DNA of 64,000 nt from Hydractinia symbiolongicarpus. Lineage: Eukaryota; Cnidaria; Hydrozoa; Anthoathecata; Hydractiniidae. Below, one piece after another: positions 1 to 11,680 of the stretch. The DNA lies in NCBI RefSeq assembly GCF_029227915.1, contig NC_079885.1:3782001-3846000 (forward strand), written 5' to 3'. The position numbers and the translations under genes are program-made. The first letter of the stretch is position 1; each line of letters opens with the position of its first letter. Below the pieces are notes generated by a model. It worked only from the letters and a program-made list of their open reading frames with translations. It made no database searches and was not told the origin of the DNA.

Positions 1-200
1 CAGTACAAAATGACTTATTTATCTAAACTTTTATATAAAGCGCTACCACAGCGCCCAGTGAAATAAGAAAATACATTATGGTACGAATATGTGACGCAAC
101 CGTTGTAACTTAAGCGGATTGACACCGTTAGAAAGTCAAGGAAATGTAGTTTTTGAAAATGTTTCTATATCTTCAACGCGCGCTCACGGCTAGGTTTGGT
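1..200 (+). repeat. Truncated monomer at the window start
   Basis: The window opens three bases after a CCC landmark, and the next landmark is at 201, so this monomer is only about 203 bp. The break is near 57-78, where the normal GTGAAATCGGTAAATTCC jumps to the AATACAT...GGTACG part, removing about 170 bp. The neighbouring sequence, including GTTTCTATATCTTCAACGCG and GCTCACGGC, matches the other truncated monomer at 8,020-8,223. Confidence 0.85.
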
Positions 201-3200
201 CCCACAGTACAAAATGACTTTTTATCTAAACTTTTAAATAAAACGCTACCACAGCGCCCAGCAAATCGGTAAATTCCAGCAATCATGTCAAATTAAGAAG
301 AATGTTATTCCTTGGGTCTAGTTGTCTCATTTATCACATTTATGAGGTCAAAGTCCAAAATCAGTTCAATTAAGTCCCACAGTCAATCCTTTCACTGTTA
401 AAAGCAATGCAACCTAGTAATATCGGAAAAAAATCATTAAGTACTTGTTGGTACGAATATGTGACGCAACTGTTGTAACTCAAACGGATTGACACCGTTA
501 GAAAGTCAATGAAATGTAGTTTTTGAAAATGTTTCTATTTCTTCAGCGCGTGCTAACGGCTAGGATTGTTCCCACAGTACAAAATGACTTATCTATCTAA
601 ACTTTTATATAAAGCGCTACCACAGCGCCCTGTGAAATCGGTAAATTCCAGCAATCTTGTCAAATTAAGAAGAATGTTATTTCTTGGGTCCAATTGTCTC
701 GCTTATCACATTTATAAGGTTACAGTCCAAAATCAGTTCAATTAAGTCCCACAGTCAATCGTTTCACTGTTAAAACTGATACAACCTAGTATTACCAGAA
801 AAATATCACTAAATACATGTTGGTACGAAAATGTGACGCAACCGCTGTAACTCAAAGGGACTGATACCGTTAGAAAGTCATTGAAATGTAGTTTGGGAAA
901 CTGCCTCTATTTCTTCAACGCGCGCTACCGGTCAGGATTGGTCCCACAGTAAAAAAAGACTTATTTATCTAAATTTTTTAATGAAGCGCTCCAAACAGCG
1001 ACCAGGGTAATAGCTGAGTTCCGGCAATCATGTCAAATTAGGAAGAATGTTATTTCTTGGGGTCCATTTGGCTCACTTATCACATTTATAAGGTCACAGT
1101 CCAAAGTTACTTCAATTAAGTCCCAGAGTCAATCGTTTCACTGTTAAAAGCGATACAACTTAGTAATATCGGAAAAAAATCACTAAATACATATTGGTAC
1201 GAATATGTGACGCAACCGTTGTAACTTAAGCGCATTGATACCGTTAGAAAGTCATTGAAATGTAGTTTTTAAAACTGTCTCTATTTCTTTAGCGCGCGAT
1301 AACGGCTAGGTCTGGTCCCACAGTAAGAAACGACTTATTTATCTAAATTTTTAAATGAAGTGCTACCACAACGACCAGTGTAATCGCTGAGTTCCGGCAA
1401 TCATGTCAAATTAAGAGGAATGTTATTCCTTGGACTTCAATTGGCTCATTTACCACATTTATGAGGTCAAAGTCCCAAATCAGTTCAATTAAGTCCCACA
1501 GTCAATCCTTTCACTGTTAAAAGCAATGCAACCTAGTAATATCGGAAAAAAATCATTAAGTACTTGTTGGTACGAATATGTGACGCAACAGTTGTAACTC
1601 AAGCGGATTTATACCGCCAGAAAGTCAATAAAATGTAGTCTTTGAAACTGTTCCTATTTATTCAGCGCGTGCTAACGGCCAGGATTGGTCCCAGAGTAAG
1701 AAATGACATATTTATCTAAATTTTTATATGAAGTACTACCACAGCGCCAAGTGAAATCGGTAAATTCCAGCAATCACGTCAAATTAAGAAGAATGTTATT
1801 TCTTTGGTTCATTTGCCTCACTTATCACATTTATAAGGTCACAGTCCAAAATCAGTTCAATTAAGTCCCACAGTCAATCGTTTCACTGTTAAAAGCTATA
1901 CAACCTAGTATTACCAGAAAAATATCACTTAATACATGTTGGTACGAATATGTGACGCAACCGTTGTAACTCAAGCGGATTGATACCGTTAGGAAGTCAT
2001 TGAAATGTGGTTTTTGAAACTGCCTCTATTTCTTCAACGCGCGCTAACGGCCAGGTTTGGTCCCACAGTAAGAAATGACTTATTTATCTAAATTTTTAAA
2101 TGAAGTACTACCACAGCGCCCAGTGAAATCGGTAAATTTCAGCAATCATGTCAAATTAAGAAGAATGTTATTTCTTGGGGTCCAATTGTCTCACTTATCA
2201 CATTTATGAGGTCACAGTCCAAAATCAGTTCAATTAAGTACCACAGTCAATCGTTTCACTGTTAAAAGCAATGCAACCTAGTAATATCGGAAAAAAATCA
2301 TTAAGTACTTGTTGGTACGAATATGTGACGCAACCGTTGTAGTTAGAACGGACTGATACCGTTAGAAAGTCAATGAAATGTAGTATTTAAAACTGTCTCT
2401 ATTTCTTCAGTGTGCGCTAACGTCTAGGTTTGGTCCCACAGTACAAAATGACTTATTTATCTAAACTTTTAAATAAAACGCTACCACAGCGCCCAGCGAA
2501 TCGGTAAATTCCAGCAATCATGTCAAATTAAGAAGAATGTTATTCCTTGGGTCCAGTTGTTCCATTTATCACATTTATGAGGTCAAAGTCCAAAATCAGT
2601 TCAATTAAGTCCCACAGTCAATCCTTTCACTGTTAAAAGCAATGCAACCTAGTAATATCGGAAAAAAATCATTAAGTACTTGTTGGTACGAATATGTGAC
2701 GCAACAGTGGTAACTCAAACGGATTTATACCGCCAGAAAGTCAATAAAATGTAGTCTTTGAAACTGTTCCTATTTATTCAGCGCGTGCTAACGGCCAGGA
2801 TTGGTCCCAGAGTAAGAAATGACATATTTATCTAAATTTTTATATGAAGTACTACCACAGCGCCAAGTGAAATCGGTAAATTCCAGCAATCACGTCAAAT
2901 TAAGGTGAATGTTATTTCTTGGGTTCATTTGCCTCACTTATCACATTTATAAGGTCACAGTCCAAAATCAGTTCAATTAAGTCCCACAGTCAATCGTTTC
3001 ACTGTTAAAAGCTATACAACCTAGTATTACCAGAAAAATATCACTTAATACATGTTGGTACGAATATGTGACGCAAACGTTGTAACTCAAGCGGATTGAT
3101 ACCGTTAGGAAGTCATTGAAATGTAGTTTTTGAAACTGCCTCTATTTCTTCAGTGTGCGCTAACGTCTAGGATTGGTCCCACTGTAAGAAATGACTTATT

Positions 3201-5449
3201 TATCTAAACTTTTAAATAAAACGCTACCACAGCGCCCAGCGAATCGGTAAATTCCAGCAATCATGTCAAATTAAGAAGAATGTTATTCGTTGGGTCCAGT
3301 TGTCTCATTTATCACATTTATGAGGTCAAAGTCCAAAATCAGTTCAATTAAGTCCCACAGTCAATCGTTTCACTGTTAAAAGCGATACAACCTAGTAATA
3401 TCGGAAAAAACCACTAAATACATTTTGGTACAAATATGTGACGCAACCGTTGTAACTCAAGCGGATTGATGCCGTTAGAAAGTCATTGAAATTTAGTTTT
3501 TAAAACTGTCTCTATTTCTTTAGCGCGCGATAACGGCCAGGATTGGTCCCACAGTAAAAAATGACTTATTTATCTAAACTTTTATATAAGGCGCTACCAC
3601 AGCGCCCTGTGAAATCGGTAAATTCCAGTAATCATGTCAAATTAAGAAAAATGTTATTTCTTGGGTCCAACTGTCTCATTTATCACATTTATGAGGTCAA
3701 AGTCCAAAATCAGTTCAATAAAGTCCCACCGTCAATCCTTTCACTGTTAAAAGCGATGCAACCTAGTAAACTCAGAAAAAACATCGCTAAATGCATGTTG
3801 GTGCGAATATGTGACGCAACCGTTGTAACACAAACGGACTGATACTGTTAGAAAGTCATTGAAATGTAGTTTTTGAAACTGTCTCTATATCTTCAACGCG
3901 CGCTAACATCCAGGATTGGTCCCACAGTAAAAAAAAGATTATTTATCTAAATTTTTAAATGAAGCGCTCCATACAGCGACCAGTGTAATCGCTGAGTTCC
4001 AGCAATCATGTCAAATTAAGAAGACAGTTACTTCTTGGGGTCCAGTTGGCTCACTTATCACATTTATAAGGTCACAGTTGAAAGTTACTTCAATTATGTC
4101 CCAGAGTCACTCGTTTCACTGTTAAAAGCGATACAACTTAGTAATATTGCAAAAAAATCACTAAATACATGTTGCTACGAATATGTGACGAAACCGTTGT
4201 AACTCAAGCGGGTTGATACCGTTAGAAAGTCATTGAAATGCAGTTTTTAAAACTGTCTCTAATTCTTCAGCGCGTGATAACGGCTAGGATTGGTCCCACA
4301 GCAAGGAATGACTTATTTATCTAAATTTTTAAATGAAGTGCTGCCACAGCGCCCAGTGTAACCGCTGAGTTCCAGCAATCATGTCAAATTAAGATAAATG
4401 TTCTTTCTTGCAGTCCAATTGTCTCACTTATCAAATTGATAAGGTCACAGTGCAAGATCAGTTCAATTAAGTCCCACAGTCAATCGTTTCACTGTTAAAA
4501 GTGATGCAACTTAGTAATATCGGAAGAAAATCGCTGAATACATGTTGCTACGAATATGCGACGAAACCGTTTTACTTGAAACGGACTAATACCGTTAGAA
4601 AGTCATTGAAATTTAGTTTTTAAAACTGTCTCTATTTCTTTAGCGCGCGATAACGGCCAGGATTGGTCCCACAGTAAAAAATGACTTATTTATCTAAACT
4701 TTTATATAAGGCGCTACCACAGCGCCCTGTGAAATCGGTAAATTCCAGTAATCATGTCAAATTAAGAAAAATGTTATTTCTTGGGTCCAACTGTCTCATT
4801 TAACACATTTATGAGGTCAAAGTCTAAAATCAGTTCAATTAAGTCCCACCGTCAATCCTTCCACTGTTAAAAGCGATGCAACCTAGTAAAATCAGAAACA
4901 ATATCGCTAAATACATGTTTGTACGAATATGTGACGCAACCGTTGTAATTGAAACGGACTGAGACCGTTAGAAAGTCATTGAAATGTAATTTTTGAAACT
5001 GTCTCTAATTCTTCAACGCGCGCTAACGCCCAGGATTGGTCCCACAGTAAAAAAAGACTTATTTATCTAAATTTTTAAATGAAGCGCTTTCACAACGCCC
5101 AGTGAAGTCGGTTAATTCCAGCAATCATGTCAAATTAGGAAGAATGTTATTTCTTGGGTCCAATTGTCTCACTTATCACATTTATAAGGTCACAGTCCAA
5201 AATCAGTTCAATTAAGTCCCACAGTCAATTGTTTCACTGTTAAAAGCGATACAATCTAGTATTATCAGAAAAATATCGCTAAATACATGTTGATACAAAT
5301 ATGTGACGCAACGGTTGTAACACAAACCGACTGATACCGTTAGAAATTCATTGAAATGTAGTTTTTGAAACTGTCTCTATATCTTCAACGCGCCCTAACA
5401 GCCAGAATTGGTCCCACACTAAAAAAAGATTATTTATCTAAATTTTTAA
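201..5449 (+). repeat. Mixed monomers without a long regular higher-order unit
   Basis: Full-length monomers of 370-374 bp (landmarks at 201, 571, 943, 1317, 1690, 2062, 2435, 2806, 3178, 3548, 3921, 4295, 4668, 5041, 5413). A-type monomers begin at 1,690 and 2,806, exactly three monomers apart. A second trimer-spaced pair is about 3,488-3,780 and 4,608-4,900 (offset 1,120), sharing GAAATTTAG, TTTAGCGCGCGATAACGG and TTTATATAAGGCGC. Nothing other than satellite is present; a 93-residue frame at 3,561-3,842 is part of one monomer and its neighbour. Confidence 0.85.
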
Positions 5450-7395
5450 ATGAAGTGCTGCCACAGCGCCCAGTGTAACCGCTGAGTTCCGGCAATCATG
5501 TCAAATTAAGATAAATGTTCTTTCTTGCAGTCCAATTGTCTCACTTATCAAATTGATATGGTCACAGTGCAAGATCAGTTCAATTAAGTCCCACGGTCAA
5601 TCGTTTCACTGTTAAAAGCGATGCAACTTAGTAATATCGGAAGAAAATCGCTGAATACATGTTGCTACGAATATGCGACGAAACCGTTGTAACTCAAGCG
5701 GATTGCCATCGTTAGAAAGTCAATGAAATGTAGTTTTTGAACATGTTTCTCTTTCTTCAGCACGCGCTAACGGCTAGGATTGGTCCCACAGTACAAAATG
5801 ACTTATTTATCTAAACTTTTAAATAAAGCTATACCACAGCGCCCAGCGAAATCGGTAAATTCCAGCAGTCATGTCAAATTTAGAAGAATGTTATTTCTTG
5901 GGTCCAATTGTCTCACTTATCACATTTATAAGGTCACAGTCCAAAATCAGTTCAATTAAGTCCCACAGTCAATTGTTTCACTGTTAAAAGCGATACAACC
6001 TAGTATTTTCAGAAAAATATCGCTAAACACATGTTGGTACGAATATGTGACGCAACCGTTGTAACACAAACGGACGGATACCGTTAGAAAGTCATTGAAA
6101 TGTAATTTTTGAAACTGTCTGTAATTCTTCAACGCGCGCTAACGGCTAGGATTGGTCCAACCGTAAGAAATGACTTATTTATCTAAATTTTGAAATGAAG
6201 CGCTTTCACAACGCCCAGTGAAGTCGGTTAATTCCAGCAATCATGTCAAATTAAGAAGAATGTTGTTTCTTGGGTCTAATTGTCTCACTTATCACATTTA
6301 TAAAGTCACAGTCCAAAATCAGTTCAATTAAGTCCCACAATCAATCGTTTCACTGTTAAAAGCGATACAACCTAGTATTATCAGAAAAACAACGCTAAAT
6401 GCATGTTGGTGCAAATATGTGACGAAACCGTTGTAACTCAAGCGGATTCATACCGTTAGAAAGTCATTGAAATGCAGTTTTTAAAACTGTCTCTAATTCT
6501 TCAGCGCGTGATAACGGCTAGGATTGGTCCCACAGCAAGCAATGACTTATTTATCTAAATTTTTAAATGAAGTGCTGCCACAGCGCCCAGTGTAACCGCT
6601 GAGTTCCAGCAATCATGTCAAATTAAGATAAATGTTCTTTCTTGCAGTCCAATTGTCTCACTTATCAAATTGATAAGGTCACAGTGCAAGATCAGTTCAA
6701 TTAAGTCCCACAGTCAATCGTTTCACTGTTAAAAGCGATGCAACTTAGTAATATCGGAAGAAAATCGCTGAATACATGTTGCTACGAATATGCGACGAAA
6801 CCGTTGTAACTCAAGCGGATTGCCACCGTTAGAAAGTCAATGAAATGTAGTTTTTGAACATGTTTCTCTTTCTTCAGCACGCGCTAACGGGTAGGATTGG
6901 TCCCACAGTACAAAATAACTTATTTATCTAAACTTTTAAATAAAGCTATACCACAGGGCCCAGCGAAATCAGTAAATTCCAGCAGTCATGTCAAATTTAG
7001 AAGAATGTTATTTCTTGGGTCCAATTGTCTCACTTATCACATTTTTAAGGTCACAGTCCAAAATCAGTTCAATTAAGTCCCACAGTCAATTGTTTCACTG
7101 TTAAAAGCGATACAACCTAGTATTTTCAGAAAAATATCGCTAAACACATGTTGGTACGAATATGTGACGCAACCGTTGTAACACAAACGGACTGATACCG
7201 TTAGAAAGTCATTGAAATGTAATTTTTGAAACTGTCTGTAATTCTTCAACGCGCGCTAACGGCTAGGATTGGTCCAACCGTAAGAAATGACTTATTTATC
7301 TAAATTTTGAAATGAAGCGCTTTCACAACACCCAGTGAAGTCGGTTAATTCCAGCAATCATGTCAAATTAAGAAGAATGTTATTTCTTGGGTCTA
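5450..7395 (+). repeat. Trimer higher-order repeat, ~1,117 bp period, 1.7 copies
   Basis: About 5,450-6,567 recurs as 6,568-7,395. The order of types is GTGCTGCC, then CTATACC (with GAACATGTTTCTC upstream at about 5,737 and 6,855), then CCAACC (GGTCCAACCG at 6,154 and 7,270). The copies differ by scattered single bases, for example CTAGGATT against GTAGGATT. The match ends near 7,395, where the second copy switches to a CTCGCTTATC type. The same three types recur near 37-41 kb and 60-64 kb. Confidence 0.8.
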
Positions 7396-8357
7396 ATTGT
7401 CTCGCTTATCACATTTATAAGGTCACAGTCCAAAATCAGTTCAATTAAGTCCCACAGTCAATCGTTTCACTGTTAAAACTGATACAACCTAGTATTACCA
7501 GAAAAATATCACTAAATACATGTTGGTACGAAAATGTGACGCAACCGCTGTAACTCAAACGGACTGATACCGTTAGAAAGTCATTGAAATGTAGTTTAGG
7601 AAACTGCCTCTATTTCTTCAATGCGCGCTACCGGCCAGGATTGGTCCCACAGTAAAAAAAGACTTATTTATCTAAATTTTTTAATGAAGCGCTCCAAACA
7701 GCGACTAGTGTAATAGCTGAGTTGCGGCAATCATGTCAAATTATGAAGAATGTTATTTCTTGGGGTCCATTTGGCTCACTTATCACATTTACAAGGTCAC
7801 AATCCAAAGTTACTTCAATTAAGTCCTAGAGTCAATCGTTTCACTGTTAAAAGCGATACAACTTAGTAATATCGGAAAAAAATCACTAAATACATGTTGG
7901 TACGAATATGTGACGCAACCGTTGTAACTCAAGCGCATTGATACCGTTAGAAAGTCAATGAAATGTAGTTTTTAAAAATGTTTCTATTTCTTCAGCCCGT
8001 GCTAACGGCTAGGATTGGTCCCACAGTACAAAATGACTTATTTATCTAAACTTTTATATAAAGCGCTACCACAGCGCCCAGTGAAATAGGTAAATACATG
8101 TTGGTACGAATATGTGACGCAACCGTTGTAACTTAAGCGGATTGACACCGTTAGAAAGTCAAGGAAATGTAGTTTTTGAAAATGTTTCTATATCTTCAAC
8201 GCGCGCTCACGGCTAGGTTTGGTCCCACAGTACAAAATAACTTATTTATCTAAACTTTTAAATAAAACGCTACCACAGCGCCCTGTGAAATCGGTAAATT
8301 CCAGCAACCTTGTCAAATTAAGAAGAATGTTATTCCTTGGGTCCAGTTGTCTCATTT
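7396..8357 (+). repeat. Mixed monomers including a second truncated monomer (8,020-8,223)
   Basis: Landmarks at 7,646, 8,020 and 8,224 show one monomer of only 204 bp. Its break is at about 8,085-8,105, where GTGAAATAGG runs directly into TAAATACATGTTGG; both parental sequences contain GTAAAT or CTAAAT, so the join could have used microhomology. About 168 bp is missing. The deletion is closely related to the one at about 57-78 near the window start, so the two are probably descendants of one event. Confidence 0.85.
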
Positions 8358-8493
8358 ATCACATTTATGAGGTCAAAGTCCAAAATCAGTTCAATTAAGT
8401 CCCACAGTCAATCCTTTCACTGTTAAAAGCAATGCAACCTAGTAATATCGGAAAAAAATCACTTAATACATGTTGGTACGAATATGTGACGCA

Positions 8494-8584
8494 ACCGTTG
8501 TAACTCAAACGGACTGATACCGTTAGAAAGTCATTAAAATGTAGTTTTTGAAACTGCCTCTATTTCTTCAACGCGCGCTAACGG
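8494..8584. other. Cluster of inverted repeats (CCGTT/AACGG dyads) in the monomer
   Basis: Within 91 bp the motif alternates strand four times: CCGTT 8,494-8,498, AACGG 8,508-8,512, CCGTT 8,520-8,524 and AACGG 8,580-8,584. The third and fourth extend to a 7 bp perfect inverted repeat, CCGTTAG 8,520-8,526 and CTAACGG 8,578-8,584, with a 51 bp interval. Inside that interval lies a small hairpin, AGTTT-TTG-AAACT, at 8,543-8,555. The arrangement recurs in most monomers; some types lose an arm. It could form cruciforms or be a dimeric protein binding site; neither can be shown from sequence alone. Confidence 0.6.
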
Positions 8585-8595
8585 CCAGGATTGGT

Positions 8596-8967
8596 CCCAC
8601 AGTAAGAAATGACTTATTTATCTAAATTTTTAAATGAAGTACTACCACAGCGCCCAGTGAAATCGGTAAATTCCAACAATCATGTCAAATTAAGAAGAAT
8701 GTTATTTCTTGGGTCCAATTATCTCGCTTATCACATTTATAAGGTCACAGTCCAAAATCAGTTCAATTAAGTCCCACAGTCAATCGTTTCACTGTTAAAA
8801 CTGATACAACCTAGTATTACCAGAAAAATATCACTACATACATGTTGGTACGAAAATGTGACGCAACCGCTGTAACTCAAAGGGACTGATACCGTTAGAA
8901 AGTCATTAAAATGTAGTTTGGGAAACTGCCTCTATTTCTTCAACGCGCGCTACCGGCCAGGATTGGT
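8596..8967 (+). repeat. Representative 372 bp monomer with its landmarks
   Basis: A full-length monomer counted from CCC of the GGTCCCACAG landmark. In order it holds an A/T-rich stretch (TCTAAATTTTTAAATGAAG), a block ending in CACAGCGCCCAG, CAATCATGTCAAATTAAGAAG, the stretch TTATCACATTTATAAGGTC at about 130-148, a second GTCCCACAGT at 8,771-8,780, TACATGTTGGTACGAA, a CCGTT/AACGG-rich stretch, and the CG-rich ACGCGCGCTA just before the next landmark. The most variable part between monomer types is about position 30-65 (ACTACCACAGCGC, CTCCAAACAGCGA, TGCTGCCACAGCGC, CTATACCACAGCGC). Length 372 is about two nucleosome repeats. Confidence 0.9.
8776..8795. other. Short inverted repeat ACAGT-N10-ACTGT
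   Basis: ACAGT at 8,776-8,780 and ACTGT at 8,791-8,795 are perfect reverse complements around a 10 bp interval containing AATCG. The arms are kept in most monomers, although types with CACCGTC, CAGAGTC or CACTATT break one arm. With a 5 bp arm a chance origin cannot be excluded. Confidence 0.4.
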
Positions 8968-9911
8968 CCCACAGTAAAAAAAGACTTATTTATCTAAATT
9001 TTTTAATGAAGCGCTCCAAACAGCGACCAGTGTAATAGCTGAGTTCCGGCAATCATGTCAAATTAAGAAGAATGTTATTTCTTGGGGTCCATTTGGCTCA
9101 CTTATCACATTTATAAGGTCACAGTCCAAAGTTACTTCAATTAAGTCCCAGAGGCAATCGTTTCACTGTTAAAAGCGATACAACTTAGTAATATCGGAAA
9201 CAAGTCACTAAATACATGTTGGTACGAACATGAGACGCAACTGTTGTAACTCAAACGGATTGACACCGTTAGAAAGTCAAGGAAATGTAGTTTTTGAAAA
9301 TGTTTCTATTTCTTCAACGCGCGCTCACGGCTAGGTTTGGTCCCACAGTACAAAATGACTTATTTATCTAAACTTTTAAATAAAACGCTACCACAGCGCC
9401 CAGCGAATCGGTAAATTCCAGCAATCATGTCAAATTAAGAAGAATGTTATTCCTTGGGTCCAGTTGTCTCATTTATCACATTTATGAGGTCAAAGTCCAA
9501 AATCAGTTCAATTAAGTCCCACAGTCAATCCTTTCACTGTTAAAAGCAATGCAACCTAGTAATATCGGAAAAAAATCATTAAGTACTTGTTGGTACGAAT
9601 ATGTGACGCAACAGTTGTAACTCAAACGGATTTATACCGCCAGAAAGTAAGAAATGACATATTTATCTAAATTTTTAAATGAAGTGCTGCCACAGCGCCC
9701 AGTGTAACCGCTGAGTTCCAGCAATCATGTCAAATTAAGATAAATGTTCTTTCTTGCAGTCCAATTGTCTCACTTATCAAATTGATAAGGTCACAGTGCA
9801 AGATCAGTTCAATTAAGTTCCACAGTCAATCGTTTCACTGTTAAAAGCGATGCAACTTAGTAATATCGGAAGAAAATCGCTGAATACATGTTGCTACGAA
9901 TATGCGACGAC

Positions 9912-11680
9912 ATCACATTTATGAGGTCAAAGTCCAAAATCAGTTCAATTAAGTCCCACAGTCAATCCTTTCACTGTTAAAAGCAATGCAACCTAGTAAT
10001 ATCGGAAAAAAATCACTTAATACATGTTGGTACGAATATGTGACGCAACCGTTGTAACTCAAACGGACTGATACCGTTAGAAAGTCATTAAAATGTAGTT
10101 TTTGAAACTGCCTCTATTTCTTCAACGCGCGCTAACGGCCAGGATTGGTCCCACAGTAAGAAATGACTTATTTATCTAAATTTTTAAATGAAGTACTACC
10201 ACAGCGCCCAGTGAAATCGGTAAATTCCAACAATCATGTCAAATTAAGAAGAATGTTATTTCTTGGGTCCAATTATCTCGCTTATCACATTTATAAGGTC
10301 ACAGTCCAAAATCAGTTCAATTAAGTCCCACAGTCAATCGTTTCACTGTTAAAACTGATACAACCTAGTATTACCAGAAAAATATCACTACATACATGTT
10401 GGTACGAAAATGTGACGCAAACGCTGTAACTCAAAGGGACTGATACCGTTAGAAAGTCATTAAAATGTAGTTTGGGAAACTGCCTCTATTTCTTCAACGC
10501 GCGCTACCGGCCAGGATTGGTCCCACAGTAAAAAAAGACTTATTTATCTAAATTTTTTAATGAAGCGCTCCAAACAGCGACCAGTGTAATAGCTGAGTTC
10601 CGGCAATCATGTCAAATTAAGAAGAATGTTATTTCTTGGGGTCCATTTGGCTCACTTATCACATTTATAAGGTCACAGTCCAAAGTTACTTCAATTAAGT
10701 CCCAGAGTCAATCGTTTCACTGTTAAAAGCGATACAACTTAGTAATATCGGAAAAAAATCACTAAATACATGTTGGTACGAATATGTGACGCAACCGTTG
10801 TAACTCAAGCGCATTGATACCGTTAGAAAGTCATTGAAATGTAGTTCTTAAAACTGTCTCTATTTCTTTAGCGCGCGATAACGGCTAGGTCTGGTCCCAC
10901 AGTAAGAAACGACTTATTTATCCAAATTTTTAAATGAAGTGCTACTACAACGCCCAGTGTAATCGCTGAGTTCCGGCAATCATGTCAAATTAAGAAGAAT
11001 GTTATTCCTTGGACTTCAATGGGCTCATTTATCACATTTATAAGGTCACAGTCCAGAATCACTTCAATTAAGTCACACAGTCAATCGTTTCACTATTAAA
11101 AGCGATACAACTTAGTAATATCGGAAACAAGTCACTAAATACATGTTGGTACGAACATGAGACGCAACTGTTTTAACTCAAACGGATTGACACCGTTAGA
11201 AAGTCAAGGAAATGTAGTTTTTGAAAATGTTTCTATTTCTTCAACGCGCGCTCACGGCTAGGTTTGGTCCCACAGTACAAAATGACTTATTTATCTAAAC
11301 TTTTAAATAAAACGCTACCACAGCGCCCAGCGAATCGGTAAATTCCAGCAATCATGTCAAATTAAGAAGAATGTTATTCCTTGGGTCCAGTTGTCTCATT
11401 TATCACATTTATGAGGTCAAAGTCCAAAATCAGTTCAATTAAGTCCCACAGTCAATCCTTTCACTGTTAAAAGCAATGCAACCTAGTAATATCGGAAAAA
11501 AATCATTAAGTACTTGTTGGTACGAATATGTGACGCAACAGTTGTAACTCAAACAGATTTATACCGCCAGAAAGTCAATAAAATGTAGTCTTTGAAACTG
11601 TTCCTATTTATTCAGCGCGTGCTAACGGCCAGGATTGGTCCCAGAGTAAGAAATGACATATTTATCTAAATTTTTAAATG
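9912..11680 (+). repeat. Second copy of the 1,554 bp-offset duplication, starting at an out-of-register joint
   Basis: At 9,911 the sequence ATGCGACGAC, normally at monomer position about 269, is followed directly by ATCACATTTATGAGG, normally at position 134. The result is a monomer of about 509 bp (landmark equivalent 9,641 to 10,150), that is 1.37 monomers. Downstream the copy follows 8,358 onward, but with one extra monomer of the TCTGGTCCCACAGTAAGAAACG type at 10,896. The match to the first copy ends near 11,680. Confidence 0.7.

Larger units (their letters stand above)
8358..9911 (+). repeat. First copy of a 1,554 bp tandem duplication, containing an internal deletion
   Basis: Sequence from ATCACATTT at 8,358 recurs from 9,912 with offset 1,554, including the markers CACTTAATACATG, CAATTATCTCGCTTATC, AAAACTGATACAAC and CTCAAAGGGACTG. 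The unit is not a whole number of monomers. At 9,649 a 72-73 bp deletion joins CGCCAGAAAGT to AAGAAATGACAT, both sides sharing AGT. The end at 9,911 is an out-of-register joint. Relative to the second copy one whole monomer is absent near 9,190. Confidence 0.75.

Noticed and set aside
3561-3842. 93-residue open frame.
   Set aside because: It spans ordinary satellite sequence; three monomers on, the related copy (4,681 onward) loses the frame at TTCAATTAAG. Length is within chance for a repeat of 372 bp, a multiple of three.
8474-8486. tRNA-like Pol III B box (TGGTACGAATATG), suggesting a SINE origin.
   Set aside because: Partial match only, no A box at a suitable distance, no poly-A tail and no target-site duplications.
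8470-8490. Possible CENP-B box on the minus strand (ATTCGTACCAAC).
   Set aside because: Only the left part TTCGNNNNA matches; the CGGG part is replaced by ATGT, so the known box is not present.
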